Source of the DNA: Paramacrobiotus metropolitanus
Lineage: Eukaryota > Tardigrada > Eutardigrada > Parachela > Macrobiotidae
NCBI RefSeq assembly: GCF_019649055.1
Contig: NW_026570290.1
Span: 1 to 64,000 of the forward strand
DNA: 64,000 nucleotides
Reading direction: 5' to 3'
In this document: one piece after another, positions 11,182-23,618 of the stretch
How positions within the stretch are numbered: position 1 is the stretch's first letter
Layout: each line of letters opens with the position of its first letter
Notes under the pieces: generated by a model
What the model was told of the DNA's origin: nothing
The model's input: only the letters and a program-made list of their open reading frames with translations
The model's database searches: none
Program-made: the position numbers and the translations under genes

Positions 11182-12982
11182 ATGGCGCGACGCTCTTGCA
11201 TGGTTGGTAGGTAAAGTCGAACGCATCCTCTAATTTAACTTTGATTAAATTTTTGTTGGTCGATGTTTCAGCGGGACTGTCTTTTCTTCTGGTCATTGTC
11301 CAGGGAGACTATAGCCAACAGCAATCGACTGCGAAAGGTTGCGGCATTCCCATCGTCGTCAATACTGTGCCTATTCCCGACCCTGCTCGGGTACGTAATT
11401 AACATCACCGGTTAGCGACACTCAAGTTCCTCCTAAAAATAGAAGAGCTAGTACAAACAACAAACGTATAAAAGCAAGCGAGGTAATGGAGAAACATGAA
11501 GCTCGCCCACTTGACTACAGCACTTGATATAAGCCATGTGTCGGTGCGACATACTGTATATTACGTGCGACACGAAGTCGGGGAAGACACTGCCGCAATC
11601 TTCGCAGTTTTCTTCGCTCCTCCTAAGGTTAAAAAAAACTGACAAGAGAATCTTAAGGTATCTCTGCTTTAAACAGCCGGCTATTCCAGTACGTAATTGA
11701 CGTCGTTTTTGAGCCGATGCACTACGATCCTTATGCAAGCCCAGTGAAACCAGCAAACGTCCGTACACCACGCCATGTTAGGCACATGAGCTGAGTTCAA
11801 AATATATTGAGACCTTAGTCATATTTCTGGAGCTAACGCTGTGGCTGAGCTTCCAATTTGTGGCTCACTTAGTTTAGGTTGCCGCCGCATCCTTTTCCTC
11901 CATGGTGACGAAATTTCCTTTGGCTCTTTAGGTTATTCTTAGGTTATTCTTAGTATAGTATCTGTATAGTATCTGTAGATGTGACTTATTTGCAAACCTA
12001 ACGCTAGGATACTGATAAATCGCTTCTTTATTGCTGTATACAGCGATTTATCGCATGTGGCTAGCTGCGTCATAATTTTGCACTCCGTACGGCGGTGTTT
12101 AATAATTAATTCAGAGGTATGAAATATCTTGTGACCATTCCTTTCTAGTTAGCCGGAACATGGTACAAGCACAGACACACAGGTGCCGCCACCGTCAATC
12201 AAATCTTCAACCATGTTGCTCTCAACCGCACCGGCCTTCCGTTCACCCTGACGTCGGCAGTGGGAACATATATCCACATTGAGCAATATAACAGTGTCAG
12301 CGACACGCAGTGCATTAACCGTTTCTATATCGGCGTGTGCGGCACGAATGGACAGTGCCCGGGAAAAGGTCTTTCGTCCGTGGATGATTATGTTCCCAGT
12401 AAGTGCCATACCCCTTAAGTCTTAACTGTTCAATGTTACACTGCGTAGTTATTCACGTCGTTTCCTAACCGTCGCAAAACCTTAATCCGTGCCGTGACCT
12501 CTAGACTGAATGGCGTGCCGTGACCTCTAGAATGGTCACCACGCTTTCTGTTAACGCTTTGTAGTGAAAAAATTTAGTGAACTGCTTTAAGGGATCATCA
12601 CCTGCCTTAATCATACATCCTGCTAGCTTATCTGCGTCCTGTTTTAGTTAACAACGATTTCAACATGTTGTACCTGGACATTGACAATTTCTACATTGTG
12701 TACGCGTGTGGTGGTCCCAACTACAAAACCGGGATGTGCGATCGGCCTTCCTTCCATGTCATTACCCGCAATCGTCCGGATAAGCTGACCGCTGACCAGG
12801 TGAAAGCCATGGATGATATTACCGATGCCATCCTGACTCCCTACTGCTTCTCGGCGGCCGATATTCCGCAGCAGGCCCACACCGACAGCAAGCCGTATTG
12901 TCCATTTATCGACTTTCCTCCTTGCGTCCAACGGGACATAACCGGCCTAATGAACGATGTCAGAAATGCTACCAGCAATTAG
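11182..12982 (+). CDS. ApoD-like secreted lipocalin L2
   Basis: Exons: 11182-11206 (MARRSCMV plus one base, donor GTAGGT), 11272-11390, 12149-12398 and 12648-12982, giving 242 aa. Exon 1 was found by its 25-nt length and phase 1, which match L1, L3, L4 and L7. The signal peptide reads AGLSFLLVIVQG. The linker has KGCGIPIVVNTVPIPDPAR. Exon 3 starts LAGTWYKHRHTG and has paired Cys in DTQC and GQCPG. Exon 4 has MLYLDIDNFYIVYAC and NYKTGMCD, followed by TRNRPDKLTADQ and YC...YC. The exon 4 motifs correspond to TDYxxYxxVYxC and the SCR3 Arg of apolipoprotein D. No break was found. Expected to be a secreted small-ligand carrier; the ligand is unknown. Confidence 0.85.
12489..12531 (+). repeat. Direct repeat GTGCCGTGACCTCTAGA, two copies
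   Basis: Identical 17-mers at 12489-12505 and 12515-12531 inside the third intron of lipocalin L2. Confidence 0.7.
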
Positions 12983-13953
12983 AGACTTATAATTTTGTGC
13001 ACGGCCGGAAGACGAAATGCAATTAAGGGCGCGATAAATGCCACCGAATTAATTTAAGCTGTGCTTCTGTAAGTTTTAATTTAAGTGAAGAAAGTATATA
13101 TACATAATACTGCAAGACGATTCTGTATGATACCAATGTGCGTCGGCGACAACTCTGCCATTTAACTCCTCAGTTTCTGACAAATACACTGACACTAATT
13201 TCGATACATTTATACTATTGTGAACATTTATTGGTTTCGTTAGTTTGTATGCGCAATAAAGCTACAAGTATTTTTTTGTTAATTTCTTAAAATAAACATT
13301 TTGGCACTGTGGGTATGTGACTACTACTATGCAGTCTGTGCGTGTCACCACATGTGAAGTTCATGCTATGTTATGCTTTTGCCTTTGTTCAGCAACTGAC
13401 CATGGTAAAACAGTCCACGTGGTTAACGCAGTGTTCGCAAAATCAGGAACAAAATTTTCGGAACGGGTTGCACTGCGCTTTTACAATACTGTATACACTC
13501 ACACGTACAATCACAGTACGTGCACGGATGCACCATTTTATTTCTGTTCGATTAGGCTTTGTTAACCTAAGAGAGGTTAAAGTGATTTTTAAGAATATTC
13601 CACATAAGAATATTCCACATACAGACTGTATTCGGGGTAGGCGCTTTTGCGCTTACACCGATCGATGACTGCTGTTTTTCACAGTTCGTTAAAGATAATT
13701 ACCAATTAAGAAGGCATCAATCGCTAAGCACGATTCTCATCACATTAAAGCGCTTCGTTACAAAAAAAACAACGGGTAACGAATACTAACGATAATTAAG
13801 CTCGTTATCTCGGCAGAGAAACTCCGAAATGGCACAGCTAATGATATATATATAATTATGATACACGGCAAAATTTGTTGGCAAATTTCTGTTGCATGCC
13901 GAATGCCGATCATAGTTATCTTTACCATAATTTTCATGCTTGTGCTTAAGAGG
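12983..13953. other. Intergenic; start of the L3/L4 duplication unit
   Basis: No gene seen. From about 13450 the sequence is similar to that upstream of L4 (from about 16130), for example TTCTGTTCGATTAGGCT and TTAAAGCGCTTCGTTACAAA. A 15-bp tandem pair TAAGAATATTCCACA lies at 13590-13619. Confidence 0.55.
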
Positions 13954-15473
13954 ATGTCGCGCTACTGCTGTATACTGGGTAGGTGAGCAATCGAATTATA
14001 TAGGGTGATATTGTTTTGTTTTAAAACGTCTGCAACTGTTGTTTAAATTCAGCTTTTTAATTTTCTTGTAGCAGGAATATCTGCTCTTCTGGCTGCGACT
14101 GAGGGACAACAGCAATCGACATGTGCAACATTCAAAGGTTGCGGCATTCCCGTCGTCGTCAACACCGTGAACAATCCCGATCCCCTGAAGGTACGCATGT
14201 ACTACGGAATCAACCAAAAAACAGCAGACAAGTAAGGCAAAAGTGCACTTAAGTGATACCATACAACTGCCATATCCCAGCTAAAGTGCGACCGTGCGGA
14301 TGAAGTTGATGCTCGCTAGCCTACTTGTATCGTTGCTATAACGTATTAACTCGTACATCCTCCCACACCGTCCTGCTCCAGTCCTTTGCTTAAGGGTGCG
14401 CTATCACCGCCGCTATGGGTACACTTTGTAACCTTTAATCAGGAACCTTTAGACATTCAAAACATGTTAATTCAAAATTATGCATCGCTAACGCTTTTAC
14501 AGTTCGCCGGGACTTGGTACACGTACCGGCAAACCGGCGCTTACACCGTTAATCCAATCTTCAAGCATGTGACGATGAAAACGCGCACCGCACTTCCATA
14601 CAGCAATACGCCGGCAGTGGCATTATATCTTCAAATAGCACAGTATAGCAGCGCCAGTGATACTCAGTGCGTTCACCGCTTCTTTGTCGGTATGTGTGTC
14701 GTAAGCGGACAGTGCCCTGGAAAAATGTATTCATCCGTGGATGGCTACATCCCTTGTAAGTGCCATACTTCTATAAAATAAGCTAGAAAATGCTAAAAAA
14801 GTCTTTTGTATAGGTCTTAATTCAAAAATACAAAATTTGTTATCAGTGCTAGTACACGGTATGCCCTAATTATTTCATGCAAGCACTTTGCGAAGACTGC
14901 TTCTGACAATTTCACATGGCAGCGATAGGAATTTGCTGACTTACTTAACATTGCCCAACACTGAGCAACAAAAAAAGGATAGCCTTATGTTCGATTCATT
15001 TTGTTAGACGAAATAATTGCCAGAAAAGTACAGGCATTGGTTCTTTTTTGTAAACTGCTGTAGTACAGAAACTGAGCGATGTATCATATATCTACGTATA
15101 TGGAAGTGTAATCCTTTTCGCTGATTCCTTCTTAGCTGCCGTCGATTTCAGCCTGCTGTACGGGGACCCTGATGATTTCTATGTTGTGTACGTATGCGAT
15201 AAGCCCAACCACAAGACCGGTATGTGCGACAGTCCCTCCTTCCATGTCGTCACCCGCACAAGGCCGGATTATTTGACCACTGCCCAGAGTAAATCCATTG
15301 ATGATACCATCGATGCCATACTGGGTCCCTACTGTATTTCGACGGCGGATATTCCCCTGCAAGCCCACAACTCCAGTGTACCATACTGTCCTTTCTTGGA
15401 TGACCTTCCTCCCTGTATTCAAGGGGTTGTGACAGGCCTCACAAATGAGGTCGCAAATACTATCAGCAACTAG
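13954..15473 (+). CDS. ApoD-like secreted lipocalin L3
   Basis: Exons: 13954-13978, 14072-14190, 14503-14755 and 15136-15473, giving 244 aa. Exon 1 is MSRYCCIL plus one base before GTAGGT. The signal peptide continues AGISALLAATEG, then QQQSTCATFKGCGIPVVVN. Exon 3 opens FAGTWYTYRQTGAYTVN and has DTQC and GQCPGK. Exon 4 has DFSLLYGDPDDFYVVYVC, then HKTGMCDSPSFHVVTRTRPD and PYC/PYC. The neighbour L4 is its recent tandem duplicate. The repeated Cys in linker, exon 3 and exon 4 suggests stabilising disulfides. Function inferred as an extracellular binding protein for a hydrophobic ligand. Confidence 0.87.
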
Positions 15474-16762
15474 TCGGCGCATCTGTGTTATATGCAGTGT
15501 GAAACCGCAGGCTATTGTAAATTATGTCGGACGTTAAATCAGTTTTAATTTTTTAAAAGTCTATAGCTGATTGCAACTGCCGTTAAGGCTTTGTAGTCAC
15601 CGCACCGGTATAGGTTATATATATATTACTGCGATACCTGACGTAGGTTTTCTTGCTTTTCGACTTTCACTCGCTACTCTCTCGTCCTTTGTTTGGTGAT
15701 GACTGAGTTTGTTCCTTAAATCAAGCCAGAACATAAAAAAAATTTTGCAGCGCTTCTGTACAGGGAAGCAGTTTTTTTTTTCCGAAAAGCTACTCGCCTG
15801 TTATCTCTAGTGGGAAAGCTAGGACAAAAGGGCAAGTCCACAAGCTTGCATACCAACTTGCACAACATTGACAATTTGACAGTAAGACATGACAAGCGGG
15901 CAACCTCGTCAGGATATCCGTTAACCATGAATAGGCTAGAGTAGTGTCCACGGTCATCATACCGCCGGGATCTTCCTACAGTTCGTAATGACAGTTGACG
16001 TTCCCGTCAAGATTCATCGTGTCACCAACGTGAGGTTGAATGATTGATGGTATGTTTGATTTTGTTGTTGCTTGAAAACTGCAACGGTCGACACGGTTTA
16101 CGCCATCTCCGCAAAAGCAGAAATGAAATTTCCGAAACTGCCTGCTGTGCTTTTATCATGAACACGCGCAGTACATACAGTCATTTCATAATTTCCATTT
16201 TTGTTCGATTAGGCTCTATCAGGCTTGATGCACAAAAGCGATAATTAAGATATTTAAGATATTAACTGATATTTAAGAGTGATATTTAAGCGTATCCAAC
16301 ATAAGCAATCTCGCCAGTCATATGGGTTGGCGATTATCTGGATGGAGTTTTGTAGGGTGAATTTCGACGCGTACGGTTGGTTAAATACAAATATCAATTA
16401 AGACGGCAACGCTACCCACTCACCTGACCACATTAAAGTGCTTCGTTACAAAAAACAACGCGTAGTCGTACAGATTATTCAGCTAGTTAACTTAGCAGAG
16501 ACATGGCACAATTAATGAGTGCGATGCCATTTAGATATTTAATGCATTAGGAGAATGCAACAGCTTCAGTTCTGTGCGTTGTACCGTTGCTGCGAACGTC
16601 CTCACTGTCCTTATCTTCGAAGATCATTTTCCATCGGCAAACACGGCTGTAGTTCTAATTGGTTAGCGTATGAAAACCGGCGAAACTTTTTGGCAAATTT
16701 GTGTTGCTTGTCGATCATTAGTGCCTTTTTCCGTAATTTTCATGCTTGTGGTTAATAAGAGG
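15474..16762. other. Intergenic between L3 and L4
   Basis: No gene seen. The right part (from about 16130) is the upstream part of the second duplication copy. A run of T at 15771-15781 and several short GATATTTAAG repeats near 16250-16290 are present. Confidence 0.5.
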
Positions 16763-18303
16763 ATGTCGCGCTACTACTGTATATTGGGTAGGAGACCAGC
16801 GGAATCATATCGGACGATTGGAAAACGCTTGATGATATCTTACATAAATTCAGCTCGTTAATGTTTTGTAGCAAAAATTTCTGCTCTTCTGGCTCTGACT
16901 CAAGGACAGCAGCAATCGACATGTGCGACATTCAAAGGTTGCGGCATTCCCGTCGTCGTCAACACCGTGAACAATCCCGATCCCCTGAAGGTACGCATGT
17001 ACCACGTAATGCAGTAAACTGAAACAGCAGAAAAGTTACTTTTGAAGTAAAGTAGCAGCGCACTAAAATGACCCCATGCACCTGACATGTCCCGGCTACA
17101 CTGCCACCGTGCGGTTTAATTAGATTCCCACCAGCTTATTTAAGTGCGGCGTTGAACGAATTTGACCATAATATATCGTGCCGCAATGTCTTGCACGCGA
17201 AAACTTCGCGCAAACGGACCATCCAACGGGTACCAGGTAAGGGTGCGCTACCGCTACAGCTATGGTCACCTCCTTTTGTTTATCGGGAACCTATCCGGTA
17301 ATGCTAATCCAAAATTGGTGCATCGTTTACACTTTTGCAGTACGTCGGGACCTGGTACATGTATCGGCAAACCGGCTCCTATACTGTTAATCAAATCTTC
17401 AAGCATGTGACGCTGAACAGCCGCACTGCACTTCCATTCAGCAATACGGTGGCAGTGGCATTATATCTTCAAATAGCACAGTATAACAGCCCCAACGATA
17501 CTCAGTGCGTTAACCGCTATTTTGTCGGCATGTGTGCCGTAAATGGACAGTGCCTCGGAAAAGCTTATTCATCCGTAGATGGCTACGTCCCTTGTAAGTA
17601 CGTACTAACTGCCATAATATAAAATAGTCTAGAAAACGTTTTATGGCAAAGACCTAAAATCAAATACAAAATTTGTTGTCAGTACAAAGACACGGTATAC
17701 TCGTACCATAAGTATGTCGTTCAATTTTGCGATGTCTCCTTGTGAAAGCTGCTTCTGAAAATTTCAAATGGCAGTGATAGGAATTTCCTGACTTTTTCTC
17801 ACCATCAGCTAAGCACTGAGCCGTAAACAAAGGAATTGTTATATATTCGAAATACTGCCAGCAGACCACTGGCAGTGGCAATGGGTCTTTGTTATACACG
17901 GCTTTAATACAGAAAAGTGTATAAAACCACCTAAAATGCATTCGTGTTGGCTGATTCCTTTTTAGCTGCCAGCGATTTCAGCTTGCTATACGGGGATCCT
18001 GATGATTTCTATGTTGTGTACGTATGCGTCAAGCCCAACTACAAGACCGGTATGTGCGACAGTCCCTCCTTCGGTGTCGTCACCCGCACCCGCCCGGATC
18101 TTTTGACCGCTGCCCAGAGTAAATCCATTGATGATATCATCGATTCCATACTGGGTCCCTACTGTATTTCGAAGGCGGATATTCCTCTGCAGGCCCACAA
18201 CAACAGCGTATCGTACTGTCCCCTCTTGGACAACATTCCTCCCTGTATTCAAGGGGCCATAACTGGTCTCACGAATGATGTCGCAAACACTATTAGTAAC
18301 TAG
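16763..18303 (+). CDS. ApoD-like secreted lipocalin L4
   Basis: Exons: 16763-16787, 16872-16990, 17341-17593 and 17966-18303, giving 244 aa. Exon 1 reads MSRYYCIL and splices into AKISALLALTQG, a signal peptide. The linker has CATFKGCGIPVVVNTVNNP. Exon 3 opens YVGTWYMYRQTGSYTVN and keeps the DTQC and GQC cysteines. Exon 4 has DFSLLYGDPDDFYVVYVC and NYKTGMCDSPSFGVVTRTRP. It is the closest paralogue of L3, with the same exon lengths and similar introns. The reading frame is intact. Confidence 0.87.
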
Positions 18304-19529
18304 GTGCACAGTTGTTTGTATCTAGGAAGATAATATCTTCCGTTATTCGCATGCGTTTTTATTCGGCACTTCAAATGATTCTGTGACTTTCACTGTCCTG
18401 TATGAACGTAATAGCAGTTACTGTACGGCAATAGCTATCGTGAACGTGCGACCGGAGCTGTAACCTTGTTGCTGTGCAATCGAGTTTCCGGTAAACGGTG
18501 ACATGTTACAATCCGATTAGACTGACCTTCAGTGCCAAGCCTGGACACGGGGCTACACTTACCTCCTCCGTGCATCAATCTCATTTACGGCAAACCGTTT
18601 TGGTAGGAATTGGCAAACCAGAAGTGACCTTATTCAGTGCACAAAGGTTGTGCACGGGGTAAAAGGTAGTGAAAGGGTCTGTACGGAGTGGTCACCTTTA
18701 ATTTTAAATGATACATCGTACATACTTGTAAATGAACCATTGAACCATTGGTTTAAAATATTGGTAAATAAACCTAGAAGAATGTGTGCCGGTATAATAC
18801 GGCAATATATACACTGGGTATGAGCAGTGGGCGTCAAGTTGACGCCGTCAACGCGATGAAATTGCCGCACTGTCTTTGTTGAAGAGTATAACATACGACT
18901 ACATGTGTGTCTATAGTTACACAATCAGAGCCAAAATTAAGTTTTGACAGATGAAATTTGACTTGTTAGTACACATTGTAGAATTAGATACGAGTAAATT
19001 TGTCCTCCTGTCACACACTGGGTTGTCGCTCAGGTTTGGAAAAGCAATTTGTTAAAATAATGAAATATTGACAAACGTCGTATAAGAACAGAATAAAAAA
19101 TGCGCGAACGCAGGTAAGCAAACAATACAATATACAACTCAGCAGTCTCAGCACAATATTTTCCAGCACCGATTGTATTACTCAGACAGAACATGTGCAT
19201 AACAATAAGAGCACTTGTGGTAACCCTCCACTTTGTTCAGCAGAGCATAGGCGAAAGTCATGGTCCAACAATGTACTCTGGCAGGATTATCGCGGATAAT
19301 AAATGTTTTTCTCTCTCCAGAATGACCATGAACGTGGTGCTTGATAATTTATTGATGATCATGCAATAACACATTATGTTCTTTGATCTCTTAGAAGAAT
19401 GCTTATGGTTCGTTTGCAGTTTTGCAGCCGACATGATATTATTATCATCGCGGAAGGTATTTTATACTTACTAGAACCGTTGTGAGTATGTCTGTGATAC
19501 TCTGTACTCTCATTTTTCTTTGACTGAGA
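18304..19529. other. Intergenic between L4 and L5
   Basis: No gene seen. A 96-codon minus-strand ORF (18634-18924) is unlike any known family. The sequence is AT-rich and without evident repeats. Confidence 0.5.
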
Positions 19530-21005
19530 ATGACAGAAAAGCAGACGTATATTGCGGGTAAGCCGGCTTAAGCGTAAACTGTGAGTTGTATGATTTCTTA
19601 CGAATAAATTTATTTGTGTGATTGTCTTGACGCTGCAGTCGGGCTGACCATTCTCCTGGTCATCGCGCAAGGTCAGCTATACGCCCAGCAGTCGTTGCCG
19701 TCCAGTAGCATAAAGGGTTGCGGTATTCCCATTGCGGTCAATACGGTGCCTATCCCTGACGCCTCGCGGGTACGTGCAGCGATCACCAGGTAACGTTTGG
19801 TAAAATACTCGTAAAATTAAAATTCACCATTTTTATCAGGAATATTACTGATGTACTAATAATAATACATACCGTCATTTCTTATCATTCACTGACCCTC
19901 TCGCATTTAAAGGCTTTCTCCGATTAATACAGACCCCTGCCTTACGAAAAATTGCACAATCTACCCGAACAGAAGCCCAGATCAATTACAAAAACAAAAA
20001 GGATGCTTCTAATAGTGCCAGCAGTCTCGTGTAACAATTTCTTGATATGGTGCTCGGAATTTTAATCAATTTATAAAAGAAGATTTTAATCAATTTATAA
20101 AAGATTTTAATCAATTTATTTTTTTCTTCGAAAACCCTTTTATTCCTATACGGAAAGCAATACTTACTTCCACAAGGGTTTCTTAGCATCGGAAAGATAT
20201 AACCCCTGGAAAACCGCTCGTTGAATACATACGCCTGCGCGTGGGGATTATATATAATAATGATATAATCATGAATGAAATTAAATAATTTGCATAGGGA
20301 CTGATGATAAAAGTGATGACTAACGCATTATTCATTACGAATCCTTTGAATTGTAGTTTGCCGGAAGATGGTACAAATACCGTCAATCCAACGTCAACAC
20401 CACCAATCAGCTCCTGGACCATACGCCGCTGAACCGCACCGGTTTATCCTTCAGCACCACCAGTGCCACGGGAATGGTCATCCGCATCGAGCAGTACAAT
20501 AATCCCAATGATACCGCATGTGTTCACCGTATTTCCGTCGGTCTGTTCGGGGTAAACGGTCAAATACCCACGAAGAGCTTTTCATCTTCCGACAACTTCA
20601 ATCCCGGTAATTTTTCTGCCTCAAGAATACGTCCGTCTTACAACTTATTTTGAAACTGTTTTAGCGACCACGGATTTCAACCTGCTGTATCTGGATATTG
20701 ATAGTTTCTACGTGACCTATCTGTGTCGGGGCGCCAACTATAAAACCGGCATGTGCGACCGCCCGGGTTTCCACGTCATCACCCGGCAGCGGCCGGATCA
20801 GATGACTGCGGACCAACTGAAAGCCATCGACGACATTGTGGATTCCATCTTGGCACCGTTCTGTTTTTCCGCGGTAGATGTTCAGCAGCAGATGTTTACC
20901 GATAGTAAGCCGTTCTGTACGCCGGTGGATTTCTCCGCTACCGGCTGCGCGCAGTCCTACATCATGGCTGAGATGAACGAGATCAATAATGTCAGCAGTA
21001 ACTAA
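19530..21005 (+). CDS. ApoD-like secreted lipocalin L5
   Basis: Exons: 19530-19557 (MTEKQTYIA plus one base, donor GTAAGC), 19639-19769, 20357-20606 and 20665-21005, giving 249 aa. The signal peptide is VGLTILLVIAQGQ. The linker contains IKGCGIPIAVNTVPIPDASR. Exon 3 begins FAGRWYKYRQSNVN; unlike its sisters it has IPTKSF where others have the Cys of GQCPG. Exon 4 has FNLLYLDIDSFYVTYLC, NYKTGMCDRPGFHVITRQRP and MTADQLKAIDDIVDSILAPF. L1 is its closest relative in exon 4 (QQQMFTD, PFCTP). Intron 2 carries a short tandem repeat. Confidence 0.87.
20059..20120 (+). repeat. Three tandem copies of GATTTTAATCAATTTATAAA
   Basis: Copies start at 20059, 20082 and 20104 with a period of 22-23 bases; the third is truncated. 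They sit in intron 2 of lipocalin L5. Confidence 0.8.
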
Positions 21006-21888
21006 GGTTCGAGGTGTCTTAAGCGGGCAGCGGATCATGGTTTCTAATTGTACACGCCCACTGTTTATCTACTGTATGGGTTCATGCAAATTGTGTACAA
21101 AATGTCCAGTTTTAAGAAAGAAAGCCGACATGTTACATGTACAAGACTGTACAGGATGACAGTTCGGGTAGTCATAACCATGCAACGGGTGTCCATACAA
21201 CTTTGCGTAAGGAAACAACACACTGGCTGACTTTGAACAACAGACTAAGTTCCTGGTTTCTTCAGCTGTAGATGTACTGCAAATTATCTATTTTCTGTTG
21301 GTATTAGGGGTAAAAGCAACTAATCTCGTGATCTGTATATCTACGAAGTTTATAATTATGGTGTATCTGCGTACGAGTGCGATTACATGTAATTTGTGAA
21401 GCAGTTAATGACCATTAATTTTGCCCAGATGTGCTCTCATTCAATCGAATCGCATTAATCATGGCATGACAAACTAGAGTACATAATATTATTACGTACC
21501 TTAAACCGAATCCATTTTTATGCGTTTTTCGTGACACTTCAATTCAGTGCCAACAGTATACACGTGCAAGTCATAATTGCAGGGATGCAAGAATCTTTTA
21601 ACACTAAACCGTTAGAAACCGTTAGAAACCGTCGTCTTTTTCGCTGTATCACATACAAATTACTGTGCTAATAATTAATTATTAATCGGTATGTTCAATT
21701 TGGTTGTACGTTGTTTATTGTCTATTATTATTTTGTAGACTGATACGGTCTATGTTTAACTTGCTGGAACGTTATCTTTGAAAGACATCAGTAATTCGTG
21801 ACGTGCACAATTTACAATACTTAGTGCAACATTTGCATACTGTATAATTTTACAGCACTACAAAGTTTAAATTACAAACATGCACCTT
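21006..21888. other. Intergenic between L5 and the inverted L6
   Basis: No gene seen. A short tandem AACCGTTAGA repeat lies at about 21606-21632. L5 and L6 converge here. Confidence 0.5.
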
Positions 21889-22973
21889 TCACAAGTTCAA
21901 GCAGGCAGGTATCGTTTTCAAAAACATTTGTTTTGGTATATCTCTAGCGCTTAAATCATAGGGTGCCAGCACACTGTCGACTATATTGTCGAAGAAGTCC
22001 TTCTCGTAGTCGGATAACAAATCAGGCCGGATGCGCGTCTGCACTTCGAAGACGGGACTCGGACACAGTTCCGTTGCGCCCACGGCACTGCTGCATGCAA
22101 ATATTACCACCAGCTGCTTAAAGTCGTGATAGAGAACCAGCATCTCTGCAAAAATTAAAACAAACTACTATTTCAATTATTTAGCTACGAATAAGGCCTA
22201 AATAAAGTGCAATTTTTGCGATATTTATACATAGATAGGGTTTTAGTACCGGAAAGAAATCGTCGATGCATTGATGTCGCAGGCCGGTCGCTGACCGTCA
22301 ACCGTCCGTCGATGGCGTAATCCGCAATGCTTTCTTGCCTGTAGCAGGTACAACTAATATTGACTGCTGTACAATACTGGCAATGCAGCGTCATCGTTTG
22401 CGCGGGAATTTTATTGGAACGGTCCGGCGTCGATTCCAGGACAGAAAGGTCACAATAAGGATTCACATGTACTGGACGGCCTGGGAGAAGGCGACGATAC
22501 ATGTACCATCTGCCAACCATCTACAAGATGAAGTGCTTTAATGACAAGAATAAATTCCGGGTAAATATATTATGGTACATTCATTAAGTCTTCAATTTCA
22601 AGAAAACTGTAAACAGTTGTTGCTCGTTGTAACTGATGAACTGTAAATACAGTACTTTTTCCGGCTGGTGATCCAAATTGGCATAAATGTGTAATGGATT
22701 TCGGCACCGTCCCTGTGAATGCGTGTGCAGCGAACCATGCACTTGTGTAATGGAGTGGTCGCCGTAGTAGATGTGCATTCCCTGTTTTCCAGAAAAAATC
22801 CCTAATGAGTTATAAAACTTGTAGTGTGCGGCGGAACTTATGCGATACACGTAAAAACTTTCATGGATTTGTTTAATTTTAGCGTCATAATATTAAAGAC
22901 TAAAAAAAGGTCCGCAAAACTTACCAAAACAGAAAAACATCCAAAACAAGACTATATCACTAACAACAGCCAT
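21889..22973 (-). CDS. Divergent minus-strand lipocalin L6
   Basis: Exons: 22925-22973 (MAVVSDIVLFWMFFCF plus one base, donor GTAAGT), 22656-22801, 22250-22520 and 21889-22145, giving 240 aa. Phases (1, 0, 1) match the family. After the signal, exon 2 ends GRCRNPLHIYANLDHQPEK, aligned with KCGFPLAIPPWEKHIPEK of L9. Exon 3 opens MVGRWYMYRRLLPG, but its second half (NISCTCYRQESIADYAIDG) is strongly altered. Exon 4 has EMLVLYHDFKQLVVIFAC, then TRIRPDLLSDYEKDFFDNIV and DLSARDIPKQMF, and stops about 25 residues early at PACLNL. It lacks the GMCD and PYC cysteines. It lies between L5 and L7 in the opposite orientation. It may be a specialised or weakly constrained copy; the open frame argues against a pseudogene. 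Confidence 0.72.
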
Positions 22974-23618
22974 ATTTGGGATAAAGGTCTCTTTGTTTAC
23001 TTGTGTAATTTTTCGTACGGTAGACAATTTACACTTCTTTCTATAAAAACAGCAGAAAACTATGTACCCAAGAACATACATAAATACGAGTATTTGCAAG
23101 AAAATAAGCCAAAAAGCCAGGAAAAATTTAATACAATTATGAACTTTTTCCGCGATTGTTAAGTAACGGTTGGAGAGACGCCTGTCTCTGCTGGACACTG
23201 CCATAATCCACACAGTAATGCTGGGATTCATTTTGTCGAAACATTACACAACGTGTAAAAAATTGGTAAGTAAAGGAAATTCAAACCAATTAGTGTTCAC
23301 CGGTGATCAGTTGGCATCTGCCGTTGATCATGTAATACCATTTGTTTTATAACTGCGCATCCACGATTTGACATGAATTGATGGTGTACGCGATAACCGG
23401 TCTTCCTTAAAGTACTGCGATTGATTGCATAAACATCCAATTACACAGCTATTCAAATGACTTTTAGTTTTCTTTGCTGGATTGTTAAACCCTCGATTTT
23501 ATTTGCATGGAAATTCGACTTACTGGTTTAATATATTCTGTATTAACGAGCAGTAATCCGGCTTTATTAGGCTCAGCTTTAATTTTTGATTCCGTAAAAA
23601 GTTATTTGGGAAATAATG
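22974..23618. other. Intergenic between divergent genes L6 and L7
   Basis: About 645 bases separate the start codons of the divergently transcribed L6 and L7, so both promoters should lie here. A 112-codon minus ORF overlapping L6 exon 1 is not supported beyond that exon. Confidence 0.45.

Larger units (their letters stand above)
13450..18310 (+). repeat. Tandem duplication of a lipocalin gene (L3 and L4)
   Basis: Two copies of about 2.0-2.2 kb, roughly 13450-15480 and 16130-18310, are alignable by eye in upstream DNA, exons and introns. Exon lengths are identical (25, 119, 253 and 338 nt). Intron 3 also keeps similarity, e.g. CATGGCAGCGATAGGAATTT against AATGGCAGTGATAGGAATTT. Boundaries are approximate. 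Confidence 0.75.

Noticed and set aside
11938-11960. TTAGG-containing short repeats
   Set aside because: Only two to three copies of a longer TTAGGTTATTC unit; not telomeric.
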